Assembly: GCA_012034595.1 (NCBI GenBank)
Contig: JAAUPE010000045.1
Span: 1-46,863 of the forward strand
Origin: Calothrix sp. CSU_2_0
GTDB lineage: Bacteria > Cyanobacteriota > Cyanobacteriia > Cyanobacteriales > Nostocaceae
Length of the DNA stretch: 46,863 nt
Direction: 5' to 3'
Numbering within the stretch: position 1 is the stretch's first letter; each line of letters opens with the position of its first letter. The position numbers were made by a program, and so were the translations under genes. Below are positions 15,719 to 25,597 of the stretch, piece by piece. A model generated the notes under the pieces. It was given only the letters and a program-made list of their open reading frames with translations. It searched no databases and was not told the origin of the DNA.

Positions 15719-18700
15719 TCTTTACTCCTCTCCTCTACACCTTGAACATTTGCCTGTGGTTTGGCATGTTGCTGTTTCAAAAGATTGATGAGTTGCTGTT
15801 GCGACTGCTGGGGTTGAATTATCAACTGGGGTAATTTTTCCTCTGGTTTGGGTTGATTTTCCAGTTGGTTATTTTCCGTTAGAGTTGCGGGGGCAACAGT
15901 ACTACTTGAATTCACGCCATTAGTGTTATTTCCATTTTCAGCTTGAATTCTCCGCAACCTATTCATCAATTGATTTTGCGATCGCCCTAAAGCGGGTACT
16001 TTGTACAATCGCAGCCACTCTCGCGGTGTTGGAGATGTAACTGTATCGACAGTTGGAGCAGTTTGTTGAGTGTCCTGATTGCCAAATTGCCCGATTTGAG
16101 TGTTACTTGCTGGTGATAGTTGTGGCTGATTCTGGCTGCTGGATTCCGTAGCTTGATTTTGCCCTGGTGGAATTTGACTTTGGGGAATTTGGTTTTGTGG
16201 TGGTTGAGTTTGTCCCGGTTGCTGAAACTCAATACTAGGAGTCGGTTGAGACTCACTACTCGGATTCGTTGGGAACGGATTTTCTGGTGGTGTCTGAGGC
16301 ACTATTCCCGAAACTGGCTGAACAACAGACTCTTGTTGTTGTTTGGGTACTGGCTTCTGCAATCCGAATCCACCCAAAAGTTCGTTCAACTTCAAACTGA
16401 TGTTCAAATAGAAACCACCATCGGAGCGATATCCAGAGAAATCGCGATCGCCATTCACATCCACGCTGCCAAAACTGTAACCTGCTGCAACTCGTAAATC
16501 TGGTGTCAAGTAGTAGCCACTTTCGACTGCCACACCGTACTCCGTATAGCCATTCCCAATGTTTGAATCTTGACCAATCCAACGACCTTCCACGGCTAAG
16601 TCATTTCGGTATCCCAGTCGATAAGTTGCCCTTAACTGAGCTAGTTTTGCCGTGCCGTCAAACCTGTCGCCATCGGAGAAGGTTATACCGTTACGCAGGG
16701 CAAATTTACCAAAAAATTCCCAGTTCCAGCTTGGTGCGTAAATACCCTCAGCCGAGAATGTATGACCTGTTACCGTCGAACCAATCAGTTGGGCTTCGGG
16801 AATTGAGTCAAAGTTCTGTCGCCATTCGTATTTGAGTAACCCATTGAACTTATCGTTGGTCGGGTCACGATATGCTAAACCAATCTTCAGACTTGAAGTA
16901 TCCCCCAGTTCTTGGAAGCGAACTCCGGAGCTATTGCCAATACTCGATGAAGTCGGTAAAAATACGTTCGCCTCACCTGCTTGTTGATAGCGAACTAACG
17001 CCGTCAAAGCCGGACTAATCTTACCTGCTGCTGCCGCCGATATGACTAGATTGTTATTTTCACTACCATCACGGTATTCAAATCGGGTACTTGCTTGGAA
17101 ATTGGGGTTATCTGTATATTCCAATCCCAGACTGTAAACAGAACCGGAGAATAATCCCAGGGAAGAAGCTGTTTGTCCGACAGCATAATATTGCTCAAAC
17201 TGGGGTCCTGCGGCTGTAGCATTGAACATGTTTTTGAAGACATATTCATAACCAAGATTGAGACGTAATCCCGGTGCGATCGCCCATTTGTTATTTAGTC
17301 CGACTGCCCCTTGTCCCTGGAGTCCGTTGTATGCCGAAAGTACGGAATATCGCCCTGTAATTGCGGTATTCTCGGATAATTTACTGTCTAGTAGGGTATC
17401 AAATGTGGTAATTGAATTACCTCTTATTAATTCACTACTATCAAAGAATTGATGTGCGAGTCGGAATGTCACCCCCGGATAAGCTTTCCAATCGAGTCCT
17501 AATGTTGTTCTATTAGGATAGAGGGGGTCACTATCACCGAGATTCAATTCATTCTGTGCCTGGAACAATAAAGACTCTCCCAAGGGCACTTTCAACCGCG
17601 ATACTAACTGTTGAGCATCACCATCAAAGCGATCGCTTACCCTATCTTCACGCGAACGGTTGACGTATTCGGCGCTGACTTCTGGACTCAACCGACCCCT
17701 GCCCAAACGCTGCAACAGTCCGACGCGGAAAGTTTGCAATTCATTACTAACCGCTTCTCCTGGACGCGATAGGGGTTGGGGATTGAATAAATCGAAGAAG
17801 TCAACTACCCGTCCTGGGGCTGTGCCATAATTCTCTTCAAAATCATAAGCAGCACGGAAAGTAGTGGTTTCTGTCAACCGAGCCAACAGCGATGCCCCGT
17901 AACGAGTTTGTCCTGGTGAGAAACTCGAAGTTGCATTATTAACAAAATTCGGCTCAACTCCCCGATAGTAACCCTCAGCCGCAACGCGATCGCCCAAGTT
18001 GCCACTGGCTTCGATCCGATAGGCATTCCCGTCAACGCTATTTCCCGTTAACAAGTCGCTATTGGAGCGGGCAAATTCCCCCACAATTTTGCCTGCACTA
18101 CCAAAGGAAACCAAAAAATCAGCCCCATATAGCTGAAAATCGTTGTCTCCTTGGTCTTCCCGCAGGTAACTTCCCCCCAAAAATGATTTTTTATCGATGT
18201 CGTTGGAGAAGTTATACTGCAATCGTCCTGCGTACAGATTGGAATCCCTACCACCTTCATTTTGATAGGAGACGACAACACGCCGTACTAAGGTTGCTCC
18301 AAATGGATTCAAATCGGTTGCTAAAATGGGACGACGGAATAATAACGTACCCCTGTCGTAATCAATCTCATAATCCTGACCGCGATACAACGGCTGCCGT
18401 TCGATCACCGTACCCGGACGATTAATTTCCTCCGCTTCCACGTAAACTGTTTCACTTCCCGGAACTAGTAAACGCTGCGACAAAAAGTAATTTCCACTCG
18501 TTCCATTCGGTACAAACGTATCCCGTTGAAAACCCTCAATGTTGTTCGCATACATCCCCGTAATTTGCAATGCTCCAAAGTTGTAATTCAACTTCAAGCC
18601 GTGTAACTGCCGGGTAGTCGCCGTATACAACTGGGAACTCCGAGAAAATTCCTCGGTGTTATAGTCGCCCCACATCAAATAATCGGGTTCCGCACCAGGT

Positions 18701-20037
18701 ATGGAGGGAGTTCGCTCAAACCGAGCATAAACGCTATCGATCGATGGGGTAGTCGGTGTCATTGTCGAACTATCGCCGTAGACAGGATACTGTTGTTCGC
18801 AAAACTGAATGCTGCCAAACAAGCGGTTTCTGCCTTCGCAATCCTGGTTAAGTGGGCGATAACTATTAAAAGCACCCGTAAATAACCATTCCCCGACTCT
18901 TCCTGTGGCAAATACCGACGCTTTGAAATCTACACCCGTACCATCATCAATAGTTCGCGGATTTAGAAAATCGCCAAAACTTCCCCAATAATCGGTTCCC
19001 TTTTGACCAATCCGCAAATTGATAATACCCGTTGCCAACGAAGGACGTAAAAACGTCACAAATTCAACTTGGGTGTAAGCTTCTAACGGTGAATCCGTCA
19101 GCTTTTCCAAAATTGAAGTATCGGTTTGCTGGGGAAACGGTTCGTCAGCACGGGGACCAACTATTCTAGGGTCAAGCTGAGTGGTATTTGGGGAGACAGA
19201 ATTAGACCTTTTTACCCGCAGTTTGTCAACTGCTGCCCTGACTCGTACCTGTTGTGGTTTGATGTCAGCTTGCAAGGTGGCGATAAATTCCCCGTCGCGA
19301 GCTATAACTTGAAACCCTTGCTGGTCGCGGCTTTGGTCTGCCCCAACAAATTTACCTGCGCTTGTGGTCAAGGTGACGATGACATCACCGAGAATTGGTT
19401 GACCTTTTTCGTCAGTCAGCGTTCCCCGTAATTTCACAGTCGATCGCCCGTCTGCCTGCGCTCTCGGGTCTGCGGCTGGGGCTATGTCTAATTTGACTTT
19501 TTGCCCTTGAATCCCCGACGGTAGGGCTGGTGAAGATGGTGCTGGTTCTGTTCCCTGCCCAACTTGGGGTGTGGGAGAATTTGTTGGTGAATTGACAGAA
19601 CTTTCCGGGTTCGTAATATTTGGCGAAGAAGAAGGAATTATGGGAGAGGTTGAAGGTGATGGAGAATTTGTAGTAGTTCCACCAGTTCCGCTCTGCCCTG
19701 CTGGAGTTGTTCCAGATTCTGCCTCTGCAACCATAAATGAAGACAAAGACTCGTGTTCGCCTAAACTTGCTTCTTGTGCTGCGACTGTGAGCGTTGCAGC
19801 TTGGGCTGTAGACGAAGAAAGTCTTTTTGTGCTTAACTTTGTGTCCAAGAACGAAGGAAGTGCGATCGCAAAAAATGCTGATAATAAACCTGCGTTGCTC
19901 TTGACTAAAATCTTCCAGCACAAAATCGAAGATGTTTGCTTCTCCAATGTGACAGAGTGTGGGGTGTCTCCCCTTTGACATTTGTTGATGTCTGACCGCA
20001 ATTTAGAAATGCTTACTCCCAAATTTTTTGTTTTCAT
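15715..20037 (-). CDS. Large outer-membrane beta-barrel protein with Ig-like domain
   Basis: A 1440-aa protein. The N-terminus has a signal-type hydrophobic segment (LLSAFFAIALPSFL), then a Ser/Pro/Thr-rich spacer and an invasin-type (Big-1-like) domain (DGRSTVKLRGTLTDEKGQPI, VIVTLTTSAGKFVG). A long barrel region of alternating strands follows, roughly residues 300-1190, with conserved turns (YRGQDYEIDYDRGTLLFRRP) and the last strand FYLNISLKLNELLGGFGL. A 250-residue Gln/Pro-rich tail follows the barrel, which is odd because barrels usually end at the last strand. It overlaps its neighbours by four bases at both ends. I infer an export or display platform for the DUF11/SdrD proteins; no function has been shown from sequence. 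Confidence 0.78.
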   Translation of the reverse strand: MKTKNLGVSISKLRSDINKCQRGDTPHSVTLEKQTSSILCWKILVKSNAGLLSAFFAIALPSFLDTKLSTKRLSSSTAQAATLTVAAQEASLGEHESLSSFMVAEAESGTTPAGQSGTGGTTTNSPSPSTSPIIPSSSPNITNPESSVNSPTNSPTPQVGQGTEPAPSSPALPSGIQGQKVKLDIAPAADPRAQADGRSTVKLRGTLTDEKGQPILGDVIVTLTTSAGKFVGADQSRDQQGFQVIARDGEFIATLQADIKPQQVRVRAAVDKLRVKRSNSVSPNTTQLDPRIVGPRADEPFPQQTDTSILEKLTDSPLEAYTQVEFVTFLRPSLATGIINLRIGQKGTDYWGSFGDFLNPRTIDDGTGVDFKASVFATGRVGEWLFTGAFNSYRPLNQDCEGRNRLFGSIQFCEQQYPVYGDSSTMTPTTPSIDSVYARFERTPSIPGAEPDYLMWGDYNTEEFSRSSQLYTATTRQLHGLKLNYNFGALQITGMYANNIEGFQRDTFVPNGTSGNYFLSQRLLVPGSETVYVEAEEINRPGTVIERQPLYRGQDYEIDYDRGTLLFRRPILATDLNPFGATLVRRVVVSYQNEGGRDSNLYAGRLQYNFSNDIDKKSFLGGSYLREDQGDNDFQLYGADFLVSFGSAGKIVGEFARSNSDLLTGNSVDGNAYRIEASGNLGDRVAAEGYYRGVEPNFVNNATSSFSPGQTRYGASLLARLTETTTFRAAYDFEENYGTAPGRVVDFFDLFNPQPLSRPGEAVSNELQTFRVGLLQRLGRGRLSPEVSAEYVNRSREDRVSDRFDGDAQQLVSRLKVPLGESLLFQAQNELNLGDSDPLYPNRTTLGLDWKAYPGVTFRLAHQFFDSSELIRGNSITTFDTLLDSKLSENTAITGRYSVLSAYNGLQGQGAVGLNNKWAIAPGLRLNLGYEYVFKNMFNATAAGPQFEQYYAVGQTASSLGLFSGSVYSLGLEYTDNPNFQASTRFEYRDGSENNNLVISAAAAGKISPALTALVRYQQAGEANVFLPTSSSIGNSSGVRFQELGDTSSLKIGLAYRDPTNDKFNGLLKYEWRQNFDSIPEAQLIGSTVTGHTFSAEGIYAPSWNWEFFGKFALRNGITFSDGDRFDGTAKLAQLRATYRLGYRNDLAVEGRWIGQDSNIGNGYTEYGVAVESGYYLTPDLRVAAGYSFGSVDVNGDRDFSGYRSDGGFYLNISLKLNELLGGFGLQKPVPKQQQESVVQPVSGIVPQTPPENPFPTNPSSESQPTPSIEFQQPGQTQPPQNQIPQSQIPPGQNQATESSSQNQPQLSPASNTQIGQFGNQDTQQTAPTVDTVTSPTPREWLRLYKVPALGRSQNQLMNRLRRIQAENGNNTNGVNSSSTVAPATLTENNQLENQPKPEEKLPQLIIQPQQSQQQLINLLKQQHAKPQANVQGVEERSKD

Positions 20038-20969
20038 CGCTTATCCTCTGAAAACGCAGGGGTGACCCCAAAATTAACTCTTGCCATACTTCCCGGAGCT
20101 AATTGCACCATCCGAGATTGGCTATTACGTTCGATAAAGTATCTATTCGGTGCTAGTGCGTAACCGGGTAGACTTGTTAAATCGAGCGCTGCTGAACGAT
20201 AACCCGAAACAACGTTCGCCAATGAAAAGAGTCCATTGGCATCAGTCATAATCCGGTTGCCATCGTCCATATAAATGACTGCATTCGGCACTCCAGGTTC
20301 GTTTCGCTGTTGTTCGCCATCAAAGTTCTTATCAACGAATACTCGCCCAACTAAGGTTCCACAATCTGATACAATCCCACCGCGAATCCGCAATGAGTGA
20401 CTAGCTTGGTTACTTGTGAGATTTCCCGCTCGTGCTTGCGCTAAGTTTCTCCCAGTACCACGCACCGCATCCGGTGTTACTTCTACTGCATAGGAAACAT
20501 TTAATGTTTGATTTGGTTGCAGTTCTTCTGGCGTACTGATTGTTACAGTGCGGTTATCACCACTACTCAAGGCTAGTTGTACTGTCCGGTCCCCAATATT
20601 ACCGCGAATTGACCGACGGGCAAATAATAATCCCAAAGGCAGCCGATCGGTTACAGTCAGGTTCCTCGCTGAAATCCTTCCCGTATTTCTAATCGCCAGT
20701 CGATAGATGACCGTATCTCCTGGTTCGGCTGCTGCTCTGTCTCCTGTTTTGATGATTTCCAGCGCGGCTTGTCCTGCTCTTAAAGTTACAGAATTAGACT
20801 CGACAACCCGTCCTCCTGGTCTTTCTGGTATGTTTTCCGCACCTACACGAGCAGTATTTCGGATTTCTGTTTGAGCGATACCAGGTAATACTTTATGAGT
20901 AAAAATACTTAAAGCAAAAATGGTAAAAAAGAGGCTTCTGTGCCTCAGCCATGATTTTATAGATGTCAT
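20034..20969 (-). CDS. DUF11 and SdrD-B-like secreted protein
   Basis: A 311-aa protein with a signal peptide (SLFFTIFALSIFTHKVLPGIAQ). The DUF11 domain follows (LEIIKTGDRAAAEPGDTVIY, RLAIRNTGRISARNLTVTDR), then an SdrD B-like module (GRVFVDKNFDGEQQRNEPGV ... ANGLFSLANVVSGYRSAALD). It is the first gene of the cluster; the ATG of the barrel gene overlaps its stop, so the two are translationally coupled. The size and order DUF11 - barrel - OmpA suggest that they work as one surface complex. The start ATG at 20969 fits the basic N-terminus MTSIKSWLRHR. Confidence 0.8.
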   Translation of the reverse strand: MTSIKSWLRHRSLFFTIFALSIFTHKVLPGIAQTEIRNTARVGAENIPERPGGRVVESNSVTLRAGQAALEIIKTGDRAAAEPGDTVIYRLAIRNTGRISARNLTVTDRLPLGLLFARRSIRGNIGDRTVQLALSSGDNRTVTISTPEELQPNQTLNVSYAVEVTPDAVRGTGRNLAQARAGNLTSNQASHSLRIRGGIVSDCGTLVGRVFVDKNFDGEQQRNEPGVPNAVIYMDDGNRIMTDANGLFSLANVVSGYRSAALDLTSLPGYALAPNRYFIERNSQSRMVQLAPGSMARVNFGVTPAFSEDKR

Positions 20970-22344
20970 TGGTAGGCATCAACTGATAACAGAGGTTTCT
21001 TTTAAGATTAGGTTTTTAATTTAGGCTTTAATTCAAGCTTTAAATTTAGGTAACCTAATCATGACTATGATTTTTCTGACTCCGATCCTCAAAAATAAGG
21101 TTAGAGTAGATGAAAAATATGCAACCTAGAGTGATAAATTTGCATTTTCCTGGCGATCGCCTATAAATTTTTTTGTGATTAGAGCATATTATCAAACATG
21201 GCTATCCGTCCTCACAATACGGGTTAATTTTGTTATGGTGAATTTCTGCCATTCTTTATTTAAATTTCTTGGCAACCCCTCTTTAGGGAGATAACTTTGC
21301 AAGTGTTAGTATGACCAGCCGAATCAAAAATCGACAATCTTCAAGAATTAAGCTAATCAATTAACTCAATCCATCGCTTCGCAAGAGTTGCTTTGTTACA
21401 GTCAGCGCGGGAAGTTAACGCTAATAAGCTGTATGAATATAAGTTTCTTGCTCTGCAGCAATCAAACAGCCTGCTGTTGTGTTTGTGTGAGGATACTGAA
21501 CTCTAACTGAGCGATTGTCTGAAAGAGCAGACTAAATTTCAGGTTTTTATGTTCCCGGTAAAAAAAAACATATTTACGCAATACTGCGATCGCGAATGTT
21601 AATGATTTTTGGCAATACAGAAGTATTTCTGCTAATAATTCCGATCGACAAATCTTGAAAATTTTTTAGAGAACACTTAAGTAATATTACCCAGAAATTG
21701 ACTATAAGCAATCAGGGTAGCGAAAAAAAAATCAGTATTTTTTCTTATCTTCGTACATACGGGTTTCTCAGTATACAAATTTTCCCAAAATATAAAAAGT
21801 TATAGTTATTTTTTTTACTAACCCGTATTAATGTTTACGTAATCAGTGATTGATTATTTTTTGAAATTTGCGAATAGGTACTTTGAGTAAATCTCTAAAG
21901 ACAATCTCAATCTAACTATTTCCGAAAATTATAAAAATTACAGATTCAAGTTATTTTTTGGGTGGACTTTAATTAAAACAATGTGAAGTAGTTTAAGTTA
22001 CATAACTTGAAATCATCTTCGCCAGAAAAGACTTTCTAACTAACAGATATAAATAAAACAAATAATACAATGATGCCTACAAATAACATTTTTTTGGGGA
22101 ATCTATACCTTAAAGATAATTAATGAAGTGTTTAAGTACAGACGCATCTACTTGATACTTCTCTGCCGATAACTTGCTACTTACTTTTATCCACTTGCGC
22201 GTCTACCCGCAGGGTAGGGGAGGAGATACTTAGTTCACAGTATATCATGGGACAAAATTGCATAAAAAAATACACTACGAAGTAGCAGTACGCTTTAAAT
22301 TCAAAAAGCGTACCACTAACAGCATTGGACTCCCCAGTAATTAT
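20970..22344. other. 1.37-kb gene-free leader upstream of surface cluster
   Basis: I see no gene, tRNA or clear terminator. The DNA is AT-rich with runs of A and T and one HIP1 variant near 21585. It lies upstream of the minus-strand surface cluster and beyond the 3' end of the gene at 22345. It may hold the cluster promoter with a long untranslated leader or a small RNA; nothing in it identifies which. Confidence 0.5.
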
Positions 22345-23007
22345 TTAATATACATCGTCGTATTCGTGAGATTCGACTCGTCGGGTAGAGTCTACACGTG
22401 GGGGTAAAAACTCTGCACGACGGGTAGTAGGAGCAAGGGGAGGGGTAGGACCAGTATAAGGATGAATAACTTGAACGGTGCGAACCGGACGCTGTTTTTG
22501 AGAAAACAAAGCCGATACCCCGGCAAAAACAATACCTCCACCAACAGTCAAAGCAATCCCACCAACAGCCCAAACAATTCCCGATGACCACCAGGGAGAT
22601 TGGGATTGCTGTAACTGGGCACGTTGATTATTTTGGCTTTGTAATGCCTGAGCTTGAAACTGGTTGTTAAGATTTACTAACTGGTTCTGAAAATCTTGAT
22701 TTTGCTTTCGTAATCCCTCGTTCTCGCGTTGGAGATTTTCCAACTGCATTTTGCCACGTTCTAAATCCAAACGCAACTGGTCGTTAGGAACGTTAGGAAC
22801 AGACGGATTCGGCAGTATGGGTTGTCCGGGGTAGCCGTACAGCTGACCTTGTTGCGGCATTACTTGCGGTGCAACAATAGGTGTTTGGATTTGCGGAGCA
22901 ACCGCAGTGAAGCCAGTTTGGGCAGGATTAACTGTCCCTTTGAGTAATACAAGAGCTGCGAGTCCAGCTACTGCAACTCCACCAATAAATGCCATACTTT
23001 CACTCAT
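22345..23007 (-). CDS. Two-TM coiled-coil membrane protein, unknown function
   Basis: A 220-aa protein. A hydrophobic segment lies at about residues 7-24 (FIGGVAVAGLAALVLLKG), followed by a Pro/Gln-rich linker and then a coiled coil (LRLDLERGKMQLENLQRENE, then Gln/Asn-rich heptads). A second membrane segment follows (GIVWAVGGIALTVGGGIVFA), and the tail is Arg/Pro-rich with an acidic end. I do not recognise the family. The upstream region (23008-23338) contains no gene, so it is probably transcribed alone. Confidence 0.65.
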   Translation of the reverse strand: MSESMAFIGGVAVAGLAALVLLKGTVNPAQTGFTAVAPQIQTPIVAPQVMPQQGQLYGYPGQPILPNPSVPNVPNDQLRLDLERGKMQLENLQRENEGLRKQNQDFQNQLVNLNNQFQAQALQSQNNQRAQLQQSQSPWWSSGIVWAVGGIALTVGGGIVFAGVSALFSQKQRPVRTVQVIHPYTGPTPPLAPTTRRAEFLPPRVDSTRRVESHEYDDVY

Positions 23008-23338
23008 CGCCTTCGCCCCTAGTTTGCGATGGAACTATATTCTTTAGTAACTGATACTCTCTCACACTCATGAAACTTATACCTTAATTGACTTCACATA
23101 ATAACCAAATCCTAATACACGGTGTCGATAATTGACGAGCCGCTTGATACACGCATTATATATTCAAGACGATATCTGTTAAATTGTCTACCAAGGAGGG
23201 TCAAGAAATGTTACTCTTAACACTTTATCCAAATTACCTTCCGGACAATATAACAATATATAGGATAGTTTATTTAAATTATGGATTGAACCATGGGCTT
23301 GCTGATGGTTAGGGGTGATTTTATTCGGTATTTCCGCT
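23008..23338. other. Intergenic region without recognisable features
   Basis: 331 bases between the 3' end of trpA and the coiled-coil gene, both on the minus strand. I see no gene, repeat or convincing terminator. It presumably holds the promoter of the coiled-coil gene. Confidence 0.5.
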
Positions 23339-24133
23339 CTAGGATAGCGCTAAATTGAGGCTTTGGCAAAATTCTCCAATTGAACTCAAGCCCTGCTGTG
23401 GGGTTCCTTCTGCCAAGCGTTTGACGATCGCACTACCAACGATTACCGCATCTGCACCCCAATCTTTGATTTGTTTGGCTTGTTCGGCTTGGGAAATTCC
23501 GAATCCGACTCCGATGGGTTTGTCAGTGATTTTTCGTATTTGTTCGAGCAAACTTGATACTCGTGTTTCGATTTTTGTTCTGATTCCTGTAACACCTGTG
23601 ACGCTAACTAGGTAAATAAACCCTTGGGAAGCGCGAGCGATCGCTTCGATGCGTTCGGGAGAACTGGTGGGGGCAACGAGCAAAATTAAATCAATTCCGA
23701 TTGCTGCGGCAGGTTCGAGCAAGTTAGCGGATTCTTCAAGCGGTAAATCGGGTACTACCAAACCTGCAACTCCTGCTTTTTTGATTGAAGAGAGAAAGTT
23801 ATCGATCCCGCGATTTAATATTGGGTTGTAGTAAGTAAAAAGAATTATCGGTGCTTGTAAATCTGGAGTTGTTGCTACGAGCATTTCTAACACAGCATCG
23901 AGGTTTGTCCCTTTTTGCAAAGCGCGAGTCGCTGCGGCTTGAATAACGGGACCATCTGCTAGGGGATCGGAATAAGGTACGCCCAACTCAATCATGCTAG
24001 CACCACTGCGGTCTAAGACTCGCAAAGCTTCGGCTGTGGTATGTAAATCGGGGTCGCCAGCAGTGATAAAAGGGATAAAGGCACATTGCTGATGTTGTGC
24101 CAAATTTTGAAAGCGATCGGAGATAACGGTCAT
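23339..24133 (-). CDS. trpA: Tryptophan synthase alpha chain
   Basis: A 264-aa full-length TrpA, a cytoplasmic TIM-barrel subunit that cleaves indole-3-glycerol phosphate and passes indole to TrpB. Signatures visible are the catalytic Glu in [19 protein letters not shown], the catalytic Asp segment [10 protein letters not shown], the phosphate site [11 protein letters not shown] and the loop [11 protein letters not shown]. It is the third gene after ndhL and a DUF3007 gene, in the order often seen in cyanobacteria, 62 bases from the DUF3007 stop. The gap carries a short GGGGATTGGGCATT-type repeat. Confidence 0.97.
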   Translation of the reverse strand: MTVISDRFQNLAQHQQCAFIPFITAGDPDLHTTAEALRVLDRSGASMIELGVPYSDPLADGPVIQAAATRALQKGTNLDAVLEMLVATTPDLQAPIILFTYYNPILNRGIDNFLSSIKKAGVAGLVVPDLPLEESANLLEPAAAIGIDLILLVAPTSSPERIEAIARASQGFIYLVSVTGVTGIRTKIETRVSSLLEQIRKITDKPIGVGFGISQAEQAKQIKDWGADAVIVGSAIVKRLAEGTPQQGLSSIGEFCQSLNLALS

Positions 24134-24195
24134 GGGGATGGGGCATTGAGAATGGGGGATTGGGCATTGGTTAGTAACTAACGACCAATAAATAA

Positions 24196-24510
24196 CTAAT
24201 TTACCTGAGATTGCTTATCCTGTTCAATCTCGGCTTGAATTCGTTCTAATTCTTCAGGTGTAAGTTCTTCCAATCGCTTGGTGAAATATGCATCTTCATA
24301 GCGATCGCGTTGTTCGTGGTAGGTCATTTTATTATTTACCGCACGGAAAAGATAGGTCAGTAACCAACCGACCAAACCAGCGATTAATAAGGCTTGAGTC
24401 CAGATACCAGCAGATTGACTATCTAAGCCGACTTGCTGGAATATCACATAAACCAAGCCCCCGGCAATAAAAACGCCTAAAACGATGCCAAGAGCGTCAA
24501 TACGTCGCAT
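24196..24510 (-). CDS. DUF3007 membrane protein
   Basis: 104 aa with two hydrophobic segments ([19 protein letters not shown] and [16 protein letters not shown]), then a conserved charged tail ([36 protein letters not shown]). This matches the cyanobacterial and plastid DUF3007 family. Function is not established; its steady linkage to ndhL suggests a thylakoid role. It lies 28 bases after ndhL, in one operon with it. Confidence 0.9.
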   Translation of the reverse strand: MRRIDALGIVLGVFIAGGLVYVIFQQVGLDSQSAGIWTQALLIAGLVGWLLTYLFRAVNNKMTYHEQRDRYEDAYFTKRLEELTPEELERIQAEIEQDKQSQVN

Positions 24511-24538
24511 TTTATTGATGACCTACCACTAAGTAAAG

Positions 24539-24751
24539 TTAAGCTGGAATTGTTCGCCGTTTGGGTCGAAAATTGAGGATGGGAGACAAAACTAATAGAC
24601 CGGGGAAGAGGAAAAAGACAAAAAAGTACATCAGCAATCGTTCGATGGAGCCAGCTGTATACCAGCGTAGCTTCAAGTAAAACACTAAAATCACTGGCAT
24701 TACTAGGAGATAAGCTCCAGCCAAAACCAAATAAAGCAGGGGTACAATCAT
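24539..24751 (-). CDS. ndhL: NAD(P)H-quinone oxidoreductase subunit L
   Basis: 70 aa with two membrane helices ([20 protein letters not shown] and [18 protein letters not shown]), the sequence [17 protein letters not shown], and a basic end ([10 protein letters not shown]). These fit NdhL, a small membrane subunit of the cyanobacterial NDH-1 complex needed for cyclic electron flow and inorganic carbon uptake. It is first in the operon; the promoter should lie between 24752 and 24945, upstream of which the tRNA-Leu is divergent. Confidence 0.94.
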   Translation of the reverse strand: MIVPLLYLVLAGAYLLVMPVILVFYLKLRWYTAGSIERLLMYFFVFFLFPGLLVLSPILNFRPKRRTIPA

Positions 24752-24945
24752 TGTTCTATCAGTCTTTCTGTGAATGCTGTTGCAGAAATCAAGCAGATTT
24801 TTTGGAACCTACTTTATAATAACCTACTTCCTAATTCCTACTCTTTAAGTTCTTTGCTCAGTCTTTTTTGGCAAATTGTTGGACAAATTACATAATTGAT
24901 GTTCAAATATATAAGGCGGTAAATACTGCCTCCCAAAGTCAAATT

Positions 24946-25341
24946 GGGGGTGTGGCGGAATGGTAGACGCTACGGACTTAGAAAACTGAGCCTTGATTGA
25001 GAAATCTTTCAAGTGGAAGCTCTCAAATTCAGGGAAACCTAAATCTGGATATTTACATGTTGTGAATATCAGGTATGGCAATCCTGAGCCAAGCCAAAAA
25101 TTTTAGATTGTAAGTTTTAGATTTGTGGTTAATGTGTAATCCAAATTTTAAAATTCAAAATCGAAAATTAAGGAAGGTGCAGAGACTCGACGGGAGCTAC
25201 CCTAACGTGAAGTCGAGGGTAAAGGGAGAGTCCAATCCTTAAAACCTTTAGGGAATTTTTCTAGGGCAGTAGTGAAAGCTACGAAAGGATGAAAATCCGT
25301 TGACCTTAACAGTCGTGAGGGTTCGAGTCCCTCCACCCCCA
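24946..25341 (+). tRNA. trnL-UAA: tRNA-Leu(UAA), interrupted by a group I intron
   Basis: The 5' exon (24946-24979) starts GGGGGTGTGGCGGAATGG; the 3' exon (25292-25341) includes the TTCGAGTCC arm and ends CACCCCC plus discriminator A. The acceptor stem GGGGGTG/CACCCCC pairs fully. Joining the exons gives an anticodon stem ACGGA/TCCGT around loop CTTAAAA, anticodon TAA. The intron splits the anticodon after its first U. CCA is not encoded. Confidence 0.96.
24980..25291 (+). ncRNA. Group I intron in tRNA-Leu(UAA)
   Basis: A 312-nt intron. It starts after a U (5' exon end ...GGACTT) and ends with G at 25291, as group I introns require. Core words characteristic of the cyanobacterial tRNA-Leu intron are present: CAGGGAAACCTAAATCTGG around 25031-25050 and GCAGAGACTCGACGGGAGC around 25180. 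The P6b-like region (about 25090-25170) consists of degenerate TTTTAGATT heptamers, the part known to vary between strains. No homing endonuclease gene is present. Confidence 0.93.
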
Positions 25342-25379
25342 TTAAATTAATATTTAGTGCCTATTTGTGTTAGGTATAT

Positions 25380-25406
25380 GGTTAGCAAAATATGCTAACC
25401 TTTTTT
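25380..25406 (+). terminator. Intrinsic terminator of tRNA-Leu
   Basis: GGTTAGCA pairs with TGCTAACC around a 5-base loop, directly followed by TTTTTTG. It lies 39 bases after the tRNA end. Confidence 0.85.
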
Positions 25407-25597
25407 GTTTTTTATTTTTTATTTTTTGAACTAAGTAATTTCCCTAATAATTTCAACGAACTTACATAGAAAATTGCTTAATTATCAATTTTCTGTGAAA
25501 ATAATACTGATTTTTGAAAGAGAAGATTGATACTCTTGCCTGTGAAGGTTAAGCTGTTACAACGTAAACAGCTAACTGATTGGTCTTGAGAATTACA

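Noticed and set aside
9191-20969. PEP-CTERM or LPXTG sorting signals in the surface proteins
   Set aside because: The C-termini (for example GFVRFRTTIN) show neither motif nor a membrane helix with basic tail.
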